Below are positions 26,001 to 34,511 of a stretch of DNA of 64,000 nucleotides, in pieces (within the stretch, counting starts at the first letter, position 1; every line of letters starts with the position of its first letter). The stretch lies in the IMG/VR virus record IMGVR_UViG_3300004097_000003, positions 18,974 through 82,973 of that record. The stretch is one strand, 5' to 3'. Position numbers and translations under genes: made by a program. The notes under the pieces are model-generated. The model saw only the letters and a list, made by a program, of their open reading frames with translations, did not search any database and was not told where the DNA came from. Source of the DNA: a virus.

Positions 26001-27683
26001 ATGAATTTATTAGGTAATTTGGCATTAACCGGTGGCGGTGTCATCAAGAAGCTTCGCCCAGAAAACTTAGCAGCAGATCCAGTATCTCCTTTAGTGAGCC
26101 AAATATGGTTTAATACAGTAGACCTGGCATTAAAATACTTTGACGGCACTGAGGTACACCAAATCGCCCAAGGTGGTGATTTAGACGAATACTTACGCCG
26201 TGACGGTTCCTTACAAATGGGTGCCGATTTAGAATTATCAAGTGTAGATCAAACGGCTTCTACGGATTTATCGGCCGTATCTAAAGGTCATTTAAACACG
26301 GAGCTTGATAAGAAAGAATTAGTTCTTACAGGTGCCGCTACTACTATAGCACATGACGATCTAGATGCTGACCTAGCACTTGTCTCTGATGCTGCAGGTA
26401 AAGTAAGTGCCTCGGCTACTACTTCCGCACAAGTAGGCTACTTATCTACTTTGACTTCTGACGTCCAGGTTCAGCTAGATAGTAAAGAAGACGCTCTTGG
26501 GTATACTCCGTTAGATAAAGCTGGAGATGCAATGTCAGGCCAGTTGGCTATGAATACAAATGCTATTGTAGGCTTACCTGCAGCGGTTGACGCAACTTCA
26601 CCTGTACGTCTTGCGGAATTTGACGGCTTTATAGCTGGGTTTAATTGGCAAGAAGATGTCATTGCAATTCAAACCGATGCTTTGACCGATCCAGGAGCCG
26701 CTCCTGAGGAAGGCGCTCGTTACGTAATCTCAGATGCAGCTAACCTACATGCCAACTTCGGTACTATTGCAGATGTAGAAAACAATGACATCGTAGAGTT
26801 CGATGGTACTGACTTCGTAGTAACTTTTGACGCTAACGTTGTTACTGATCCAGATGGTGCAATGGTTTGGAACACAGGCGCTGCAAACAACTACCGCTTA
26901 ATCTCAGATGTGTGGACTCCTTTCTACGGCCTAGATAATCTAATCGCCGGTACTGGTCTTATTAAATCAGGCCAAACGTTTGATGTGAACTTAGGTGCAG
27001 GTATCGGCGAAACACCTTTTGACGAAGTAGGTATTGACTACGCACCTAATGGTGGTCTTTGGACTCAGGTAGCAGGCGTTGAGTCCACCGACTCTGCGTC
27101 TACTTTAGCAATCAAGCTTAATGGTTCTTCGTTAAAAACTACCGTACTAGGTCTTGAAATCAACGCTGACGGCATCGACGAAACAATGCTAGTTAGTTCT
27201 GCTTTAGGTAACGGATTACAAGGCGGTTCGGGTGTTACTCTTAACGTTAAAGGCGATACGGGTATTACCGTTTCAGAAACTGGTGTTGCTTTCGATGAAA
27301 CTTATGGCGATGAACGTTACGCTACTCTATCCGGTGCTACATTCACTGGTATTATTAAAGGTGTTACGCCAGTCGATGATGAAGACTTATCTACTAAAGG
27401 TTATATTGACACGGCTGATGCCTTAATCAATGAAGCCATTACGGCACTAAGTACTAAAGTAGGAGGTGGTCACTTTGTATATGAAGAAGTTACTACTCCA
27501 GCTTCTAGCCACGTTGTAGTTCACAATTTTGCCAACAAGTATGTTGACGTTACGGTTGTGGATACTTCGGATGAAGTTATCCTACCTGATAGCATATCTT
27601 ATACTGATGATAACACTGTGACTGTTGGCTTCACTAGCCCAATCCTTTGTAGAGTCATTATAACAGGTGCTAACAAGTCGTAG
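26001..27683 (+). CDS. Tail-fibre protein with HNLG C-terminal domain
   Basis: 560 residues from the ATG at 26001; the TTG at 25986 overlaps the GGAGA ribosome site and is rejected. The N terminus is a fibre-type adaptor (SPLVSQIWFNTVDLALKYFDG), followed by shaft repeats typical of tail fibres (DKAGDAMSGQLAMNTNAIVG, TKGYIDTADALINE) and a ~65-residue C-terminal HNLG domain (HVVVHNFANKYVDVTVVD, then FTSPILCRVIITG). A strong terminator follows directly. This is a candidate long tail fibre or shaft. Codon choice looks more uniform than in neighbours, which may reflect high expression. Confidence 0.7.
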   Translation: MNLLGNLALTGGGVIKKLRPENLAADPVSPLVSQIWFNTVDLALKYFDGTEVHQIAQGGDLDEYLRRDGSLQMGADLELSSVDQTASTDLSAVSKGHLNTELDKKELVLTGAATTIAHDDLDADLALVSDAAGKVSASATTSAQVGYLSTLTSDVQVQLDSKEDALGYTPLDKAGDAMSGQLAMNTNAIVGLPAAVDATSPVRLAEFDGFIAGFNWQEDVIAIQTDALTDPGAAPEEGARYVISDAANLHANFGTIADVENNDIVEFDGTDFVVTFDANVVTDPDGAMVWNTGAANNYRLISDVWTPFYGLDNLIAGTGLIKSGQTFDVNLGAGIGETPFDEVGIDYAPNGGLWTQVAGVESTDSASTLAIKLNGSSLKTTVLGLEINADGIDETMLVSSALGNGLQGGSGVTLNVKGDTGITVSETGVAFDETYGDERYATLSGATFTGIIKGVTPVDDEDLSTKGYIDTADALINEAITALSTKVGGGHFVYEEVTTPASSHVVVHNFANKYVDVTVVDTSDEVILPDSISYTDDNTVTVGFTSPILCRVIITGANKS

Positions 27684-27708
27684 TATGATACGCTTAGTTA
27701 GTTGAATT

Positions 27709-27731
27709 AAAGGGGACTTCGGTCCCCTTTT
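27709..27731 (+). terminator. Intrinsic terminator with UUCG tetraloop
   Basis: Perfect inverted repeat AAAGGGGAC / GTCCCCTTT around a TTCG loop, running straight into T residues, 26 bases after the fibre gene stop. A textbook rho-independent terminator closing the transcript of the upstream fibre genes. Confidence 0.92.
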
Positions 27732-27758
27732 AGCCTTTCAATACCATAAGGACTTTAT

Positions 27759-28358
27759 ATGAAATCTTTCGGTAATATAGATATGCAGAATAATGTACTC
27801 AAGAATGTTGTACTTGAAGATTTAGACGCATTTCCCGCTAATCCTAAGGTAGGATCTTTTGCTTTAATCCAAAAACGACTAATGGTCTGTTTGGAGTTAC
27901 AAGACACTGTACCTCTTTGGTTCCCTCTGGGTTCTGAGATAAGTACCCACACTCATACTCAAAGTGAAGACGAATCAGTGTGGGTTATAAATCATGATCT
28001 AGGTAGTTCGACGGTTTTAGTACAAGCCTATGATGTAAATAACAAAGTCATTATACCTGATGATATTGACCTAAGTCTAAAAGACACTGCGGTAATTACG
28101 TTCGCAGTTCCTATACAAGGTCGTGCCATTATTATGTTAGGTAATATTACAGGTATGGCTAAACCTGAAGTCCGCTTCGAGCAATCATTTACTGTCAATG
28201 CTACATGGACGCTTAATCATGGACTTGGGTATAATCCTATTATCCGTTGTATAAAAGATGGCCTAGAGATACAACCTCAGTCTATCGTACATGATTCCAC
28301 AACTACCGCTACTATTACTTTCAGTGAACCTGTTTCAGGTAAAGTAGTGGCTATATAG
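27759..28358 (+). CDS. Fibre-tip-like protein with two HNLG domains
   Basis: 199 residues: an N-terminal connector (~1-62; SFGNIDMQNNVLKNVVLEDL, resembling the adaptor of the upstream fibre) and two tandem copies of the HNLG domain (VWVINHDLGSSTVLVQAYD, then QGRAIIMLG; and TWTLNHGLGYNPIIRCIKDG, then SGKVVAI). It starts after a terminator with a TAAGGA box, so it may have its own promoter or rely on read-through. Probably an alternative fibre tip or accessory adhesin. Confidence 0.6.
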   Translation: MKSFGNIDMQNNVLKNVVLEDLDAFPANPKVGSFALIQKRLMVCLELQDTVPLWFPLGSEISTHTHTQSEDESVWVINHDLGSSTVLVQAYDVNNKVIIPDDIDLSLKDTAVITFAVPIQGRAIIMLGNITGMAKPEVRFEQSFTVNATWTLNHGLGYNPIIRCIKDGLEIQPQSIVHDSTTTATITFSEPVSGKVVAI

Positions 28359-28368
28359 GGAGTACATT

Positions 28369-28584
28369 ATGCTTAAACGATCACAACCTGTCAATTACGT
28401 ACAAGAGAACCCTTCTACTACTTGGATTATTCCACATACGTTAGGTGAAATTGTAGCAGTAGACGTTTTTGTAGACTTAGGTGAAATTGCATTAGAGAAA
28501 ATACTTGCTCCTACAAAGTTTGAGGAAAATCAAGTCACTATATCGTTCAGTCAGCCTATGAAAGGTAAAGCTCGCGTAGTGTGA
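28369..28584 (+). CDS. Single-domain HNLG protein
   Basis: 71 residues consisting of nothing but one HNLG domain (TTWIIPHTLGEIVAVDVFVD, then FSQPMKGKARVV). It starts ten bases after the two-domain protein behind a GGGAG box. The final Val-Val/Ala-Ile edge matches the C-terminal strands of the other copies. As a free-standing unit it could be a decoration or a domain split off from the upstream gene. Confidence 0.6.
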   Translation: MLKRSQPVNYVQENPSTTWIIPHTLGEIVAVDVFVDLGEIALEKILAPTKFEENQVTISFSQPMKGKARVV

Positions 28585-28668
28585 TATCGTTTTAAACGTG
28601 TTTACTTAATACTGTTAAACACCCGCTACATCGAAAGGTGTAGCATTAACATACAAGAGGATAAATTT

Positions 28669-29241
28669 ATGTTAACTGATGGCATTCAACTGGTAGGTGC
28701 ATCTAAGATCCAACGCGAGATGGTAAATTCATCTAGACGTGGTCCTATACTTCCATTAGAGCCAGTAAGCTCACAGTTATTCCAATTAACTGAAACAGAG
28801 GGCACTAACACTCCCGGTATTTATGTGTACAGCCTTACTGAGGAAGAATGGGTTCCCGTAGGTGATACAGAATCGCATCCATATGACATAGCGATGTCAG
28901 TATGGGGCCGCCCAATGAGCTACCGCTCTATAGCTAAGATTGTAAGTCCACGCACTATAATCTTCGACGAAGGCTTAATTAAGTGCAAGGCCGTATGTGA
29001 TGAGGCCTCATCGGTCCGTGTCGATTTTCAAATAAAGATTAAGAATGTGTCTAATGTGGACACCACAATAGGCGTTTTAACGTTCATGCCTGGTGAATTA
29101 ATTGGGTCTTTTACTAGCTCTTTAGGCCACGATGCGTTACTTCAAGAAAATGACCACTTATTCTTGATTAATGAAGCTGATCGGGATGTAAGCTTGCGCG
29201 ATTTGTCAATCACCCTAACAGGGCGTCTAGCTACCTTATAA
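28669..29241 (+). CDS. Tail-region protein of unknown function
   Basis: 190 residues starting MLTDGIQLVGASKIQREM behind AAGAGGATAAATTT. The N-terminal ~70 residues resemble fibre adaptor segments (PGIYVYSLTEEEWVPVGDTE), the rest is a beta domain (ASSVRVDFQIKIKN, then LSITLTGRL). An imperfect hairpin (GCTACA/TGTAGC) lies upstream at about 28624-28643. No family recognised; a virion accessory is inferred from the neighbourhood. Confidence 0.5.
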   Translation: MLTDGIQLVGASKIQREMVNSSRRGPILPLEPVSSQLFQLTETEGTNTPGIYVYSLTEEEWVPVGDTESHPYDIAMSVWGRPMSYRSIAKIVSPRTIIFDEGLIKCKAVCDEASSVRVDFQIKIKNVSNVDTTIGVLTFMPGELIGSFTSSLGHDALLQENDHLFLINEADRDVSLRDLSITLTGRLATL

Positions 29242-29253
29242 GGAGGAATGAAT

Positions 29254-30243
29254 ATGTTTTCTTCAGGATTCGACAGATCTTTATCTGAAAGGTTTACAAC
29301 TCAGCAAGATGGAAGTCACGCCATACTGCTATACGACTCAGAAAAACCTGCTTCCGTGGATGATGTGGTGTTTAAAACATTGAGTGAGGCTTTAGAGAGT
29401 GCTTCCGCTGTAGCTTATGCTAGTATAAGTAGAACTGCTCCTAACTCTTGCACATTAAGCCAAATAGGGTCTGCAGGTTTATCAAAATTTACAGAACGAA
29501 CGTTCGTATCGAATGACGATAGTAATGGTACTGCGGTGTTTGTTAAAAAACCTACTTATATTACGTCTTACTTAAGACCTGAAGGTCCCACGAACGCACA
29601 GTTAATTAGTTTGCGTCTATATGGTGGTGAGTATATTCAGTCAGTCACAGGTGTGAGATCTTGGGGAGAAGGCCGTAGCTTGGAGTATGTCTATGATGAT
29701 GCTATTCTATTTGATGGACTCTTTATACATTCTAAGGATTTTAATAGCAGAAGTAGTTACCTTACAGACATATACGTATACGCCAGAGATAGTGACGACG
29801 ATGTTTGGGTACTACAGCAAGTATTTCGTGACGGTCAGATTCAAGGTAAAAAGTACGCAGTGTTTACCTCACCTTTTACAGCGAAGCAGATTAAATTTAG
29901 TATCGTAGCCTACGACTTCGACAACAGATATAATTCAAATGACCATACAGCTGACGTATATTCCATAATACCATATACGTCAGCTAGGCCTACGTCTATG
30001 GATACAGAGAGTGTCGATCCTAAATGGGGTATCATGGTATATCCCCCTAGCATCTCAGGTTCGTATAGCTCAGAGTTACGAACGGAAATAAAATCTATGC
30101 TTCTCGATGTGGGTTTAACAGGGTCTAATGCTGCACTTAGATTTCCTAGTTTACCCCTCAGTGGTACAGATTCAGATGTATTCGAGACTAGGCAAATTGT
30201 TTTCGGAGAACTGTTCAATACATGGAATGACCCTAGAAGTTAA
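29254..30243 (+). CDS. Putative receptor-binding or decorating protein
   Basis: 329 residues. The ATG at 29254 is chosen because AGGAGG (29241-29246) sits seven bases before it; an ATG at 29248 is too close. The centre has a jelly-roll-like pattern reminiscent of galactose-binding (F5/8-type) domains: AILFDGLFIHSKDF, then LTDIYVYARDSDDDVWVLQQ, then AKQIKFSIVAYDF. This similarity is weak and by eye. It is the last gene before a 103-base gap that holds only a weak hairpin. Confidence 0.45.
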   Translation: MFSSGFDRSLSERFTTQQDGSHAILLYDSEKPASVDDVVFKTLSEALESASAVAYASISRTAPNSCTLSQIGSAGLSKFTERTFVSNDDSNGTAVFVKKPTYITSYLRPEGPTNAQLISLRLYGGEYIQSVTGVRSWGEGRSLEYVYDDAILFDGLFIHSKDFNSRSSYLTDIYVYARDSDDDVWVLQQVFRDGQIQGKKYAVFTSPFTAKQIKFSIVAYDFDNRYNSNDHTADVYSIIPYTSARPTSMDTESVDPKWGIMVYPPSISGSYSSELRTEIKSMLLDVGLTGSNAALRFPSLPLSGTDSDVFETRQIVFGELFNTWNDPRS

Positions 30244-30306
30244 GATGGCGTCATTGGACGGCGTATAGTATTGAGTGTGATCAGTCTAGCGCCTTGTAAA
30301 ATTAAC

Positions 30307-30336
30307 TTAAGTAAGTCTTGTACTTAAAAGGCTTTT
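30307..30336 (+). terminator. Possible weak terminator in the 30244-30346 gap
   Basis: TTAAGTA / TACTTAA inverted repeat with a seven-base loop followed by AAGGCTTTT. The stem is AT-only and the T run short, so termination would be weak; the same stretch lies just upstream of the TTAGGAG ribosome site of the next gene. Confidence 0.3.
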
Positions 30337-30346
30337 AGGAGATATA

Positions 30347-31624
30347 ATGAGTGTGATAAATGTTCCTGCACTCCAGGATTTACTGCACGTATACCACTCC
30401 AATTCAGGTAAATTTCAGATATTCCTTTTTGAGGGAACTATGCCACAACCATCTGAGATTAAAGCCTGTTTGGATTATGACGATGACTTAGCTGAGGTGT
30501 TCAACTTAGCTCCGACAATAGATGCAATAGAGAACTTAGGCCCTAAACTCCTATACTATATGAACACTCCATTTACGTCTAATGGGGCAGAAGGTACTGC
30601 TAAAGTAGAAAAGTTGCATAACAAGTTAAAGTTCTCTATGGGTGAAGCTAGCACAGACCAAGCATTTGCGGTAGTGGACGGCACTGCGACCTTTGCTGTT
30701 ATGGCGTGGACTAGTAGTGACGCACTTCCCCTAAAAACTACAAGCTATGGAATGTTAGTAGGATCGTTTGGCTTGGAAGGCTCAGGCTGTGACTTCGAAG
30801 GCTCGTCTGACGTTATTATAGGCTCCGCGACTATAATATTTTCCGATTTGGAGTTAAGATTACGTGAAGGGTCAGACCCTTTAGCTTTTGTAGATTTTAC
30901 AGGGCTGGGCCAAGAAACAAGGCAATGGATTGGGATGACCCAGCACGGCTCTGACGTATTCGCTTGCGATAAGTCTTTCGTATATAAGCAGACAGGAGGT
31001 ACAGGCGACTTCGTAGTAACTGCTTTTGCGGAGATGGATTGGACAGATCTAACATCTCTAAATGGCCAATTGTATGGCTGTGTAGGTGGTGCTGGAGGTT
31101 CGGGTGCTATATATAAGATGAATACTATTACTAATGCTATAGTGGTACAAGGAGGTCCCATAGACGCACAATGGGTTTGCCTTACGTCAGATGGTACCGA
31201 CGTATATGCTGCTGCTTTCCAAGGATTAGTATATAAGCAGACAGGAGGTACGGGCGACTTCACATCAATTAATACAGAAATCCAAGATTGGGGAGGTTTA
31301 GCAATACATGAAGGTAGTTTGTATGGAGCTACCTTAGCCTCTATTATGGTATACAATGAAGATTCCGTAAACTTCGAAGCTATGACAGGCTTTCCTGAGC
31401 TAGCCTACTACGATGACCTAGAGAGCACACCTTCGGGTCTTTATGTCGCATGTAAGCAGTCTACTTATGCAGGTATATGGAGACTTCAATTAGATTCAGA
31501 TACCTCAGGTCTTGCGATCCATAGACCTTATACAAGTGCTTGTAGATCTTTGTCTCTTACGGAGTACGGATTGTACATCGGAACGGATAATGATATCCAT
31601 GTATCAATAGGTGAACCTATTTAA
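30347..31624 (+). CDS. Adhesin with shared N-module and propeller-like repeats
   Basis: 425 residues. Residues ~8-180 form a module shared with two downstream genes (FQIFLFEGTMPQPSE; then GCDFEGSSDVIIGSATIIFSD). Residues ~185-425 carry repeats of beta-propeller type, with two near-identical YKQTGGTGDF segments 83 codons apart and GSDVFACDKSFV, GTDVYAAAFQGL, EGSLYGATLAS as blade-like units. Such repeats occur in marine phage and bacterial surface proteins. This is a likely receptor-binding protein. Starts behind TTAGGAGATATA. Confidence 0.6.
   Translation: MSVINVPALQDLLHVYHSNSGKFQIFLFEGTMPQPSEIKACLDYDDDLAEVFNLAPTIDAIENLGPKLLYYMNTPFTSNGAEGTAKVEKLHNKLKFSMGEASTDQAFAVVDGTATFAVMAWTSSDALPLKTTSYGMLVGSFGLEGSGCDFEGSSDVIIGSATIIFSDLELRLREGSDPLAFVDFTGLGQETRQWIGMTQHGSDVFACDKSFVYKQTGGTGDFVVTAFAEMDWTDLTSLNGQLYGCVGGAGGSGAIYKMNTITNAIVVQGGPIDAQWVCLTSDGTDVYAAAFQGLVYKQTGGTGDFTSINTEIQDWGGLAIHEGSLYGATLASIMVYNEDSVNFEAMTGFPELAYYDDLESTPSGLYVACKQSTYAGIWRLQLDSDTSGLAIHRPYTSACRSLSLTEYGLYIGTDNDIHVSIGEPI
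30981..31261 (+). repeat. Pair of near-identical 32-base direct repeats in propeller blades
   Basis: Copies at 30981-31012 and 31230-31261 differ by one base and encode the same Y-K-Q-T-G-G-T-G-D-F stretch. The 249-base period equals 83 codons, about two propeller blades. Such high nucleotide identity compared with the rest of the blades points to recent duplication or gene conversion. Confidence 0.8.
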
Positions 31625-31675
31625 CAATAAGATAATTTAATATAGTGATACGTTCTTGTAGCACTTGTAAAAACA

Positions 31676-31704
31676 TGGGGGTTGTTCGCATAGACCCCAA
31701 ATTT
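31676..31704 (+). terminator. Intrinsic terminator before 31727
   Basis: GGGGT / ACCCC stem with an 11-base loop, followed by AAATTTT, about 50 bases after the adhesin stop. Short but GC-rich stem with T run; moderate strength expected. Confidence 0.6.
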
Positions 31705-31726
31705 TAAACTATAATGGAATCACATT

Positions 31727-32665
31727 ATGTATTTAGATAATGCTTATCAATTTTCGTACGGACTTGCTTCAAGTCCTTTTAGATCTTCATGGGGCTTGGC
31801 TCTATTCGCTGGCGCCGTTCCAGAGAACATCGAGGGCGTATCATTTGATATGTCTAAGGCAGACGAGGTATTTAAGAATGCCGAGTGTCAGATGAATATA
31901 GATGCTTCAATAATTAACGGAGACAGCGTTCGTTTCTTACGTGGCAATACCTTAGGTGATACGTTACTACAAAACAAGATCCACTTCTTCGATGAAGTAC
32001 TTGCTACGTGGTACTTCATCCCACAGGAAGCGAACGTGTTATCTACACTTAAAGATACGTTCCTTATACAAGATAAACTTACATTCATGTCTGGGTACGG
32101 CTCTATATTTAACCCAGAAACTACTACGGCCATCGATTTTGACGCCGCTTTAGATGATCCTAAGAACTTAGAGATAGAGTATGTCTTCAATGAAGAAGTT
32201 ACAGTTTCAGCCATTCATGCTAAAGCAGCTAATGCGGCAGCCTTAGGTACTACTCTACATGTGTTCGTTCGTGACGCGGGTGATACTACGTGGACTGAAA
32301 TCGGCACAGGCCTTACTAATGCTTTCTCGGGATTACTTGAGTTAGGCGATAGTGCTACAGGTACTAAATTTAAAGTTGTTTCGACTTGTACTAATAAACA
32401 CAGTATTGCTACCTTACTTCTATGTGGTGACACAGATCCTACTCAATCTGCGCGACCTCCTGTAACATGGGCAATGATATACCCTCTAGTAAATCCATCA
32501 TCAGTATATGAAGTGTCTAAAGAGCTTCCTGTTATTATTATGGATGCAGGTGGACCTGAAGTACAACTACCGTTAACGTTGAATAGCGCTACAGCTATAG
32601 CGGAAATCCCATTCAACGTAATTAACCTTAAAATCAGTTCACCTTACCTAGAGGAGACAGTATAA
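31727..32665 (+). CDS. Virion-region adhesin-like protein
   Basis: 312 residues. The N terminus (SSWGLALFAGAVPENIEGVS) resembles the FEGxMP element of its neighbours, suggesting a distant member of the same module family. The middle has an F5/8-like pattern (VTVSAIHAKAANAAALGTTLHVFVRDAGDTTW, taken in pieces: VTVSAIHAKA and LHVFVRDAGDTTWTEIG) similar to the protein at 29254. The stop and the next start share TAATG. Function inferred as tail-tip or fibre accessory. Confidence 0.5.
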   Translation: MYLDNAYQFSYGLASSPFRSSWGLALFAGAVPENIEGVSFDMSKADEVFKNAECQMNIDASIINGDSVRFLRGNTLGDTLLQNKIHFFDEVLATWYFIPQEANVLSTLKDTFLIQDKLTFMSGYGSIFNPETTTAIDFDAALDDPKNLEIEYVFNEEVTVSAIHAKAANAAALGTTLHVFVRDAGDTTWTEIGTGLTNAFSGLLELGDSATGTKFKVVSTCTNKHSIATLLLCGDTDPTQSARPPVTWAMIYPLVNPSSVYEVSKELPVIIMDAGGPEVQLPLTLNSATAIAEIPFNVINLKISSPYLEETV

Positions 32666-33180
32666 TGATAAAGATATCTGAATCAATTAAGGTAGGATAC
32701 ACCCATAGCGTCCTAACCTCGGATAGTCAGAGCCATAACATAATGTTCTTTGAAGGCGTTATGCCTACTCGTGCTGAGTACCTGGCCCTAGTCTCTCCGT
32801 TCAGATCCTTAGGCCTGTTAAGCATGTCGGATCTACTTAATGCAATCGTATCACATGATGCGAGTAACGCTATTTTAGGATATGTATATACGGCGGCTAC
32901 CGTTAAACCTAAACGTCTTAGTCCAGACCGTACGTCGTTCCCTTTCTCTAATAGTCAAGCGGATTTGACGTGGAGAAAAGATGGAACCTTAGGTTTCTTC
33001 GTTTTAGCTCTAGGTCCTACGGTAAATACAGACCTGACAACTTCGAAAGGAGTTAAATCTGTTATTATAGGCACGGCTGGTGATGTAGGTAGTGGGGCGG
33101 ATATCGAACTTCTTGGTGGTAATATTGAGCAAAACCAAGAATACAGAATTAACGATATCGTAGTACAGTTAAACACTTAA
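32665..33180 (+). CDS. Stand-alone FEGxMP module protein
   Basis: 171 residues made of the module that also forms the N-terminal part of the propeller adhesin: HNIMFFEGVMPTRAEYLALV near the start, LGFFVLALGP in the middle and VIIGTAGDVGSGADIELLGG plus YRINDIVVQLN at the end. It overlaps the previous gene at TAATG, so translation is coupled. The conserved N-terminal element may attach to the virion. No enzymatic motif is visible. Confidence 0.55.
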   Translation: MIKISESIKVGYTHSVLTSDSQSHNIMFFEGVMPTRAEYLALVSPFRSLGLLSMSDLLNAIVSHDASNAILGYVYTAATVKPKRLSPDRTSFPFSNSQADLTWRKDGTLGFFVLALGPTVNTDLTTSKGVKSVIIGTAGDVGSGADIELLGGNIEQNQEYRINDIVVQLNT

Positions 33181-33192
33181 CGGGGATTATGT

Positions 33193-33975
33193 ATGGGACT
33201 TCTAGCAGTCATCAATGACGTATTTGGTTTGAATGAGCCCGGTGTGTTCTCCATGAATATGGTACCACTGAATACCGTGTTAGAGTCAGATAACATAACT
33301 TCATTTAGTCTTAACAGTGCTTTGCGTCCTATGGATATCGGGTTTGAGATTGATTATGGAGTACCTACATTCTCCCTAATCAACGAAACGGTTGTTGGTG
33401 ATGAAAATCGCTATACGACCGTTTCGGCATTTACTCTCTTGCAGGGTGAGTTTGACCCGCATACAGATTATGATTACTCAAACTTCCGGATAAGTACACC
33501 ACTAAGCCGGAGCGTGTTCATTGGGGCGAAGGCGACTACCTTAGAAGGATATTCAATAACGGATATACTTTATAAGGATATAAACCTGGACGTTAACGTT
33601 ACTCTCATTAGTCTTACGAGAATAGCTTATGCTACTTTCTCAGGACTACCTTTAATCCCAGAACTTATATTGTCCTTTTTAGCTTTAGATGAACTAGTTT
33701 CAGACCAACAGTCACCTGACCCAGATACATCAGTCAGACCTACTATTAGTAGTAGCTGTACGTTAGACCTAGTCGATCCTAAAGAGGATGTATCTATAAG
33801 AGTTTTAGGTGCGAACGAAGTAGGGATTAGCACGCAAAGTGTAGCGAGCGAAAATACCAACATTCTCTCTAGCAGGGATGTTGAATTAGAGTCAGCTAAA
33901 CTTGCTGCAGGTACACTCTCCCTATTAGGGGACGTTGTAGTTATGTATGATGATGGACTTGTTACTTACGTATAA
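33193..33975 (+). CDS. Tail-region protein of unknown function
   Basis: 260 residues (MGLLAVINDVFGLNEPGVFS), probably beta-rich, with repeated strands (SITDILYKDINLDVNVTLIS) and a Ser/Thr-rich stretch in the last third (SDQQSPDPDTSVRPTISSS). No signal peptide, membrane segment or known family seen. It is closed by a strong terminator. Confidence 0.45.
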   Translation: MGLLAVINDVFGLNEPGVFSMNMVPLNTVLESDNITSFSLNSALRPMDIGFEIDYGVPTFSLINETVVGDENRYTTVSAFTLLQGEFDPHTDYDYSNFRISTPLSRSVFIGAKATTLEGYSITDILYKDINLDVNVTLISLTRIAYATFSGLPLIPELILSFLALDELVSDQQSPDPDTSVRPTISSSCTLDLVDPKEDVSIRVLGANEVGISTQSVASENTNILSSRDVELESAKLAAGTLSLLGDVVVMYDDGLVTYV

Positions 33976-33979
33976 CAGC

Positions 33980-34013
33980 GATTGGGTTTCTTAGGAAGCC
34001 CAATCTTATTATC
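33980..34013 (+). terminator. Intrinsic terminator
   Basis: Eleven-base stem GATTGGGTTTC / GAAGCCCAATC (one G-U pair) with a TTAG loop, followed by TTATTATCTT, five bases after the stop of the upstream gene. Confidence 0.85.
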
Positions 34014-34024
34014 TTGGAGTAAAT

Positions 34025-34501
34025 ATGAGCGGGTTAGCGAGCACAAGCCTGCCTATCAAAGGCGGCATAAGTCTTTGGATATTCGATACCATAGATGTAT
34101 TTAGTGAATACCAGTTTGATAAGGTAATGCAGAATGTCCTTGAAGGTTCAGTAGATTTAGTGGTAAGATTTGAACCTGGGAGTATTGCCTTATCCAACTT
34201 AGGAGACATGAATTGGATAGACCCTGATCATCAAGTATCAACATTTCATGTTACAGTAGATAGATTAAAACCATTAGAGTCTAACGATAGTTATATCTCT
34301 AATTATGACGTTATTGGCACTAGATATCCGACTGGTGACTTATACTTTAATGTAAACGTAGGTAATGAATTTACCCATGACATTATCACAATAGAGTCCG
34401 AAGACGTAATCTTTAACGCGGAATACGTAGGCGGCAGTATAATACTGCAGGTTACAATTCCCGAAACACCAGTAACAGACGAAATAATAACCTTTGAATA
34501 G
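34025..34501 (+). CDS. Small tail-region protein
   Basis: 158 residues starting MSGLASTSLPIKGGISLWIF behind TTGGAGTAAAT, directly after a terminator. Likely a single beta-sandwich (DVFSEYQFDKVMQNVLEGSV; ITIESEDVIFNAEYVGGSI). No family recognised. The next gene starts ten bases after the stop. Confidence 0.45.
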   Translation: MSGLASTSLPIKGGISLWIFDTIDVFSEYQFDKVMQNVLEGSVDLVVRFEPGSIALSNLGDMNWIDPDHQVSTFHVTVDRLKPLESNDSYISNYDVIGTRYPTGDLYFNVNVGNEFTHDIITIESEDVIFNAEYVGGSIILQVTIPETPVTDEIITFE

Positions 34502-34511
34502 GACTGACGAA

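Noticed and set aside
28624-28643. GCTACA/TGTAGC hairpin as a terminator
   Set aside because: No T run follows the stem and its six base pairs enclose an eight-base loop; at most a weak RNA structure.
30981-31261. Direct repeats as ends of a mobile element or CRISPR repeats
   Set aside because: They encode the same blade motif in frame with a coding interval between them, and there are only two copies.
30745-31356. 203-residue minus-strand frame opposite the propeller adhesin
   Set aside because: Shadow of the repeated sense sequence; no ribosome site, and composition is that of an antisense translation.
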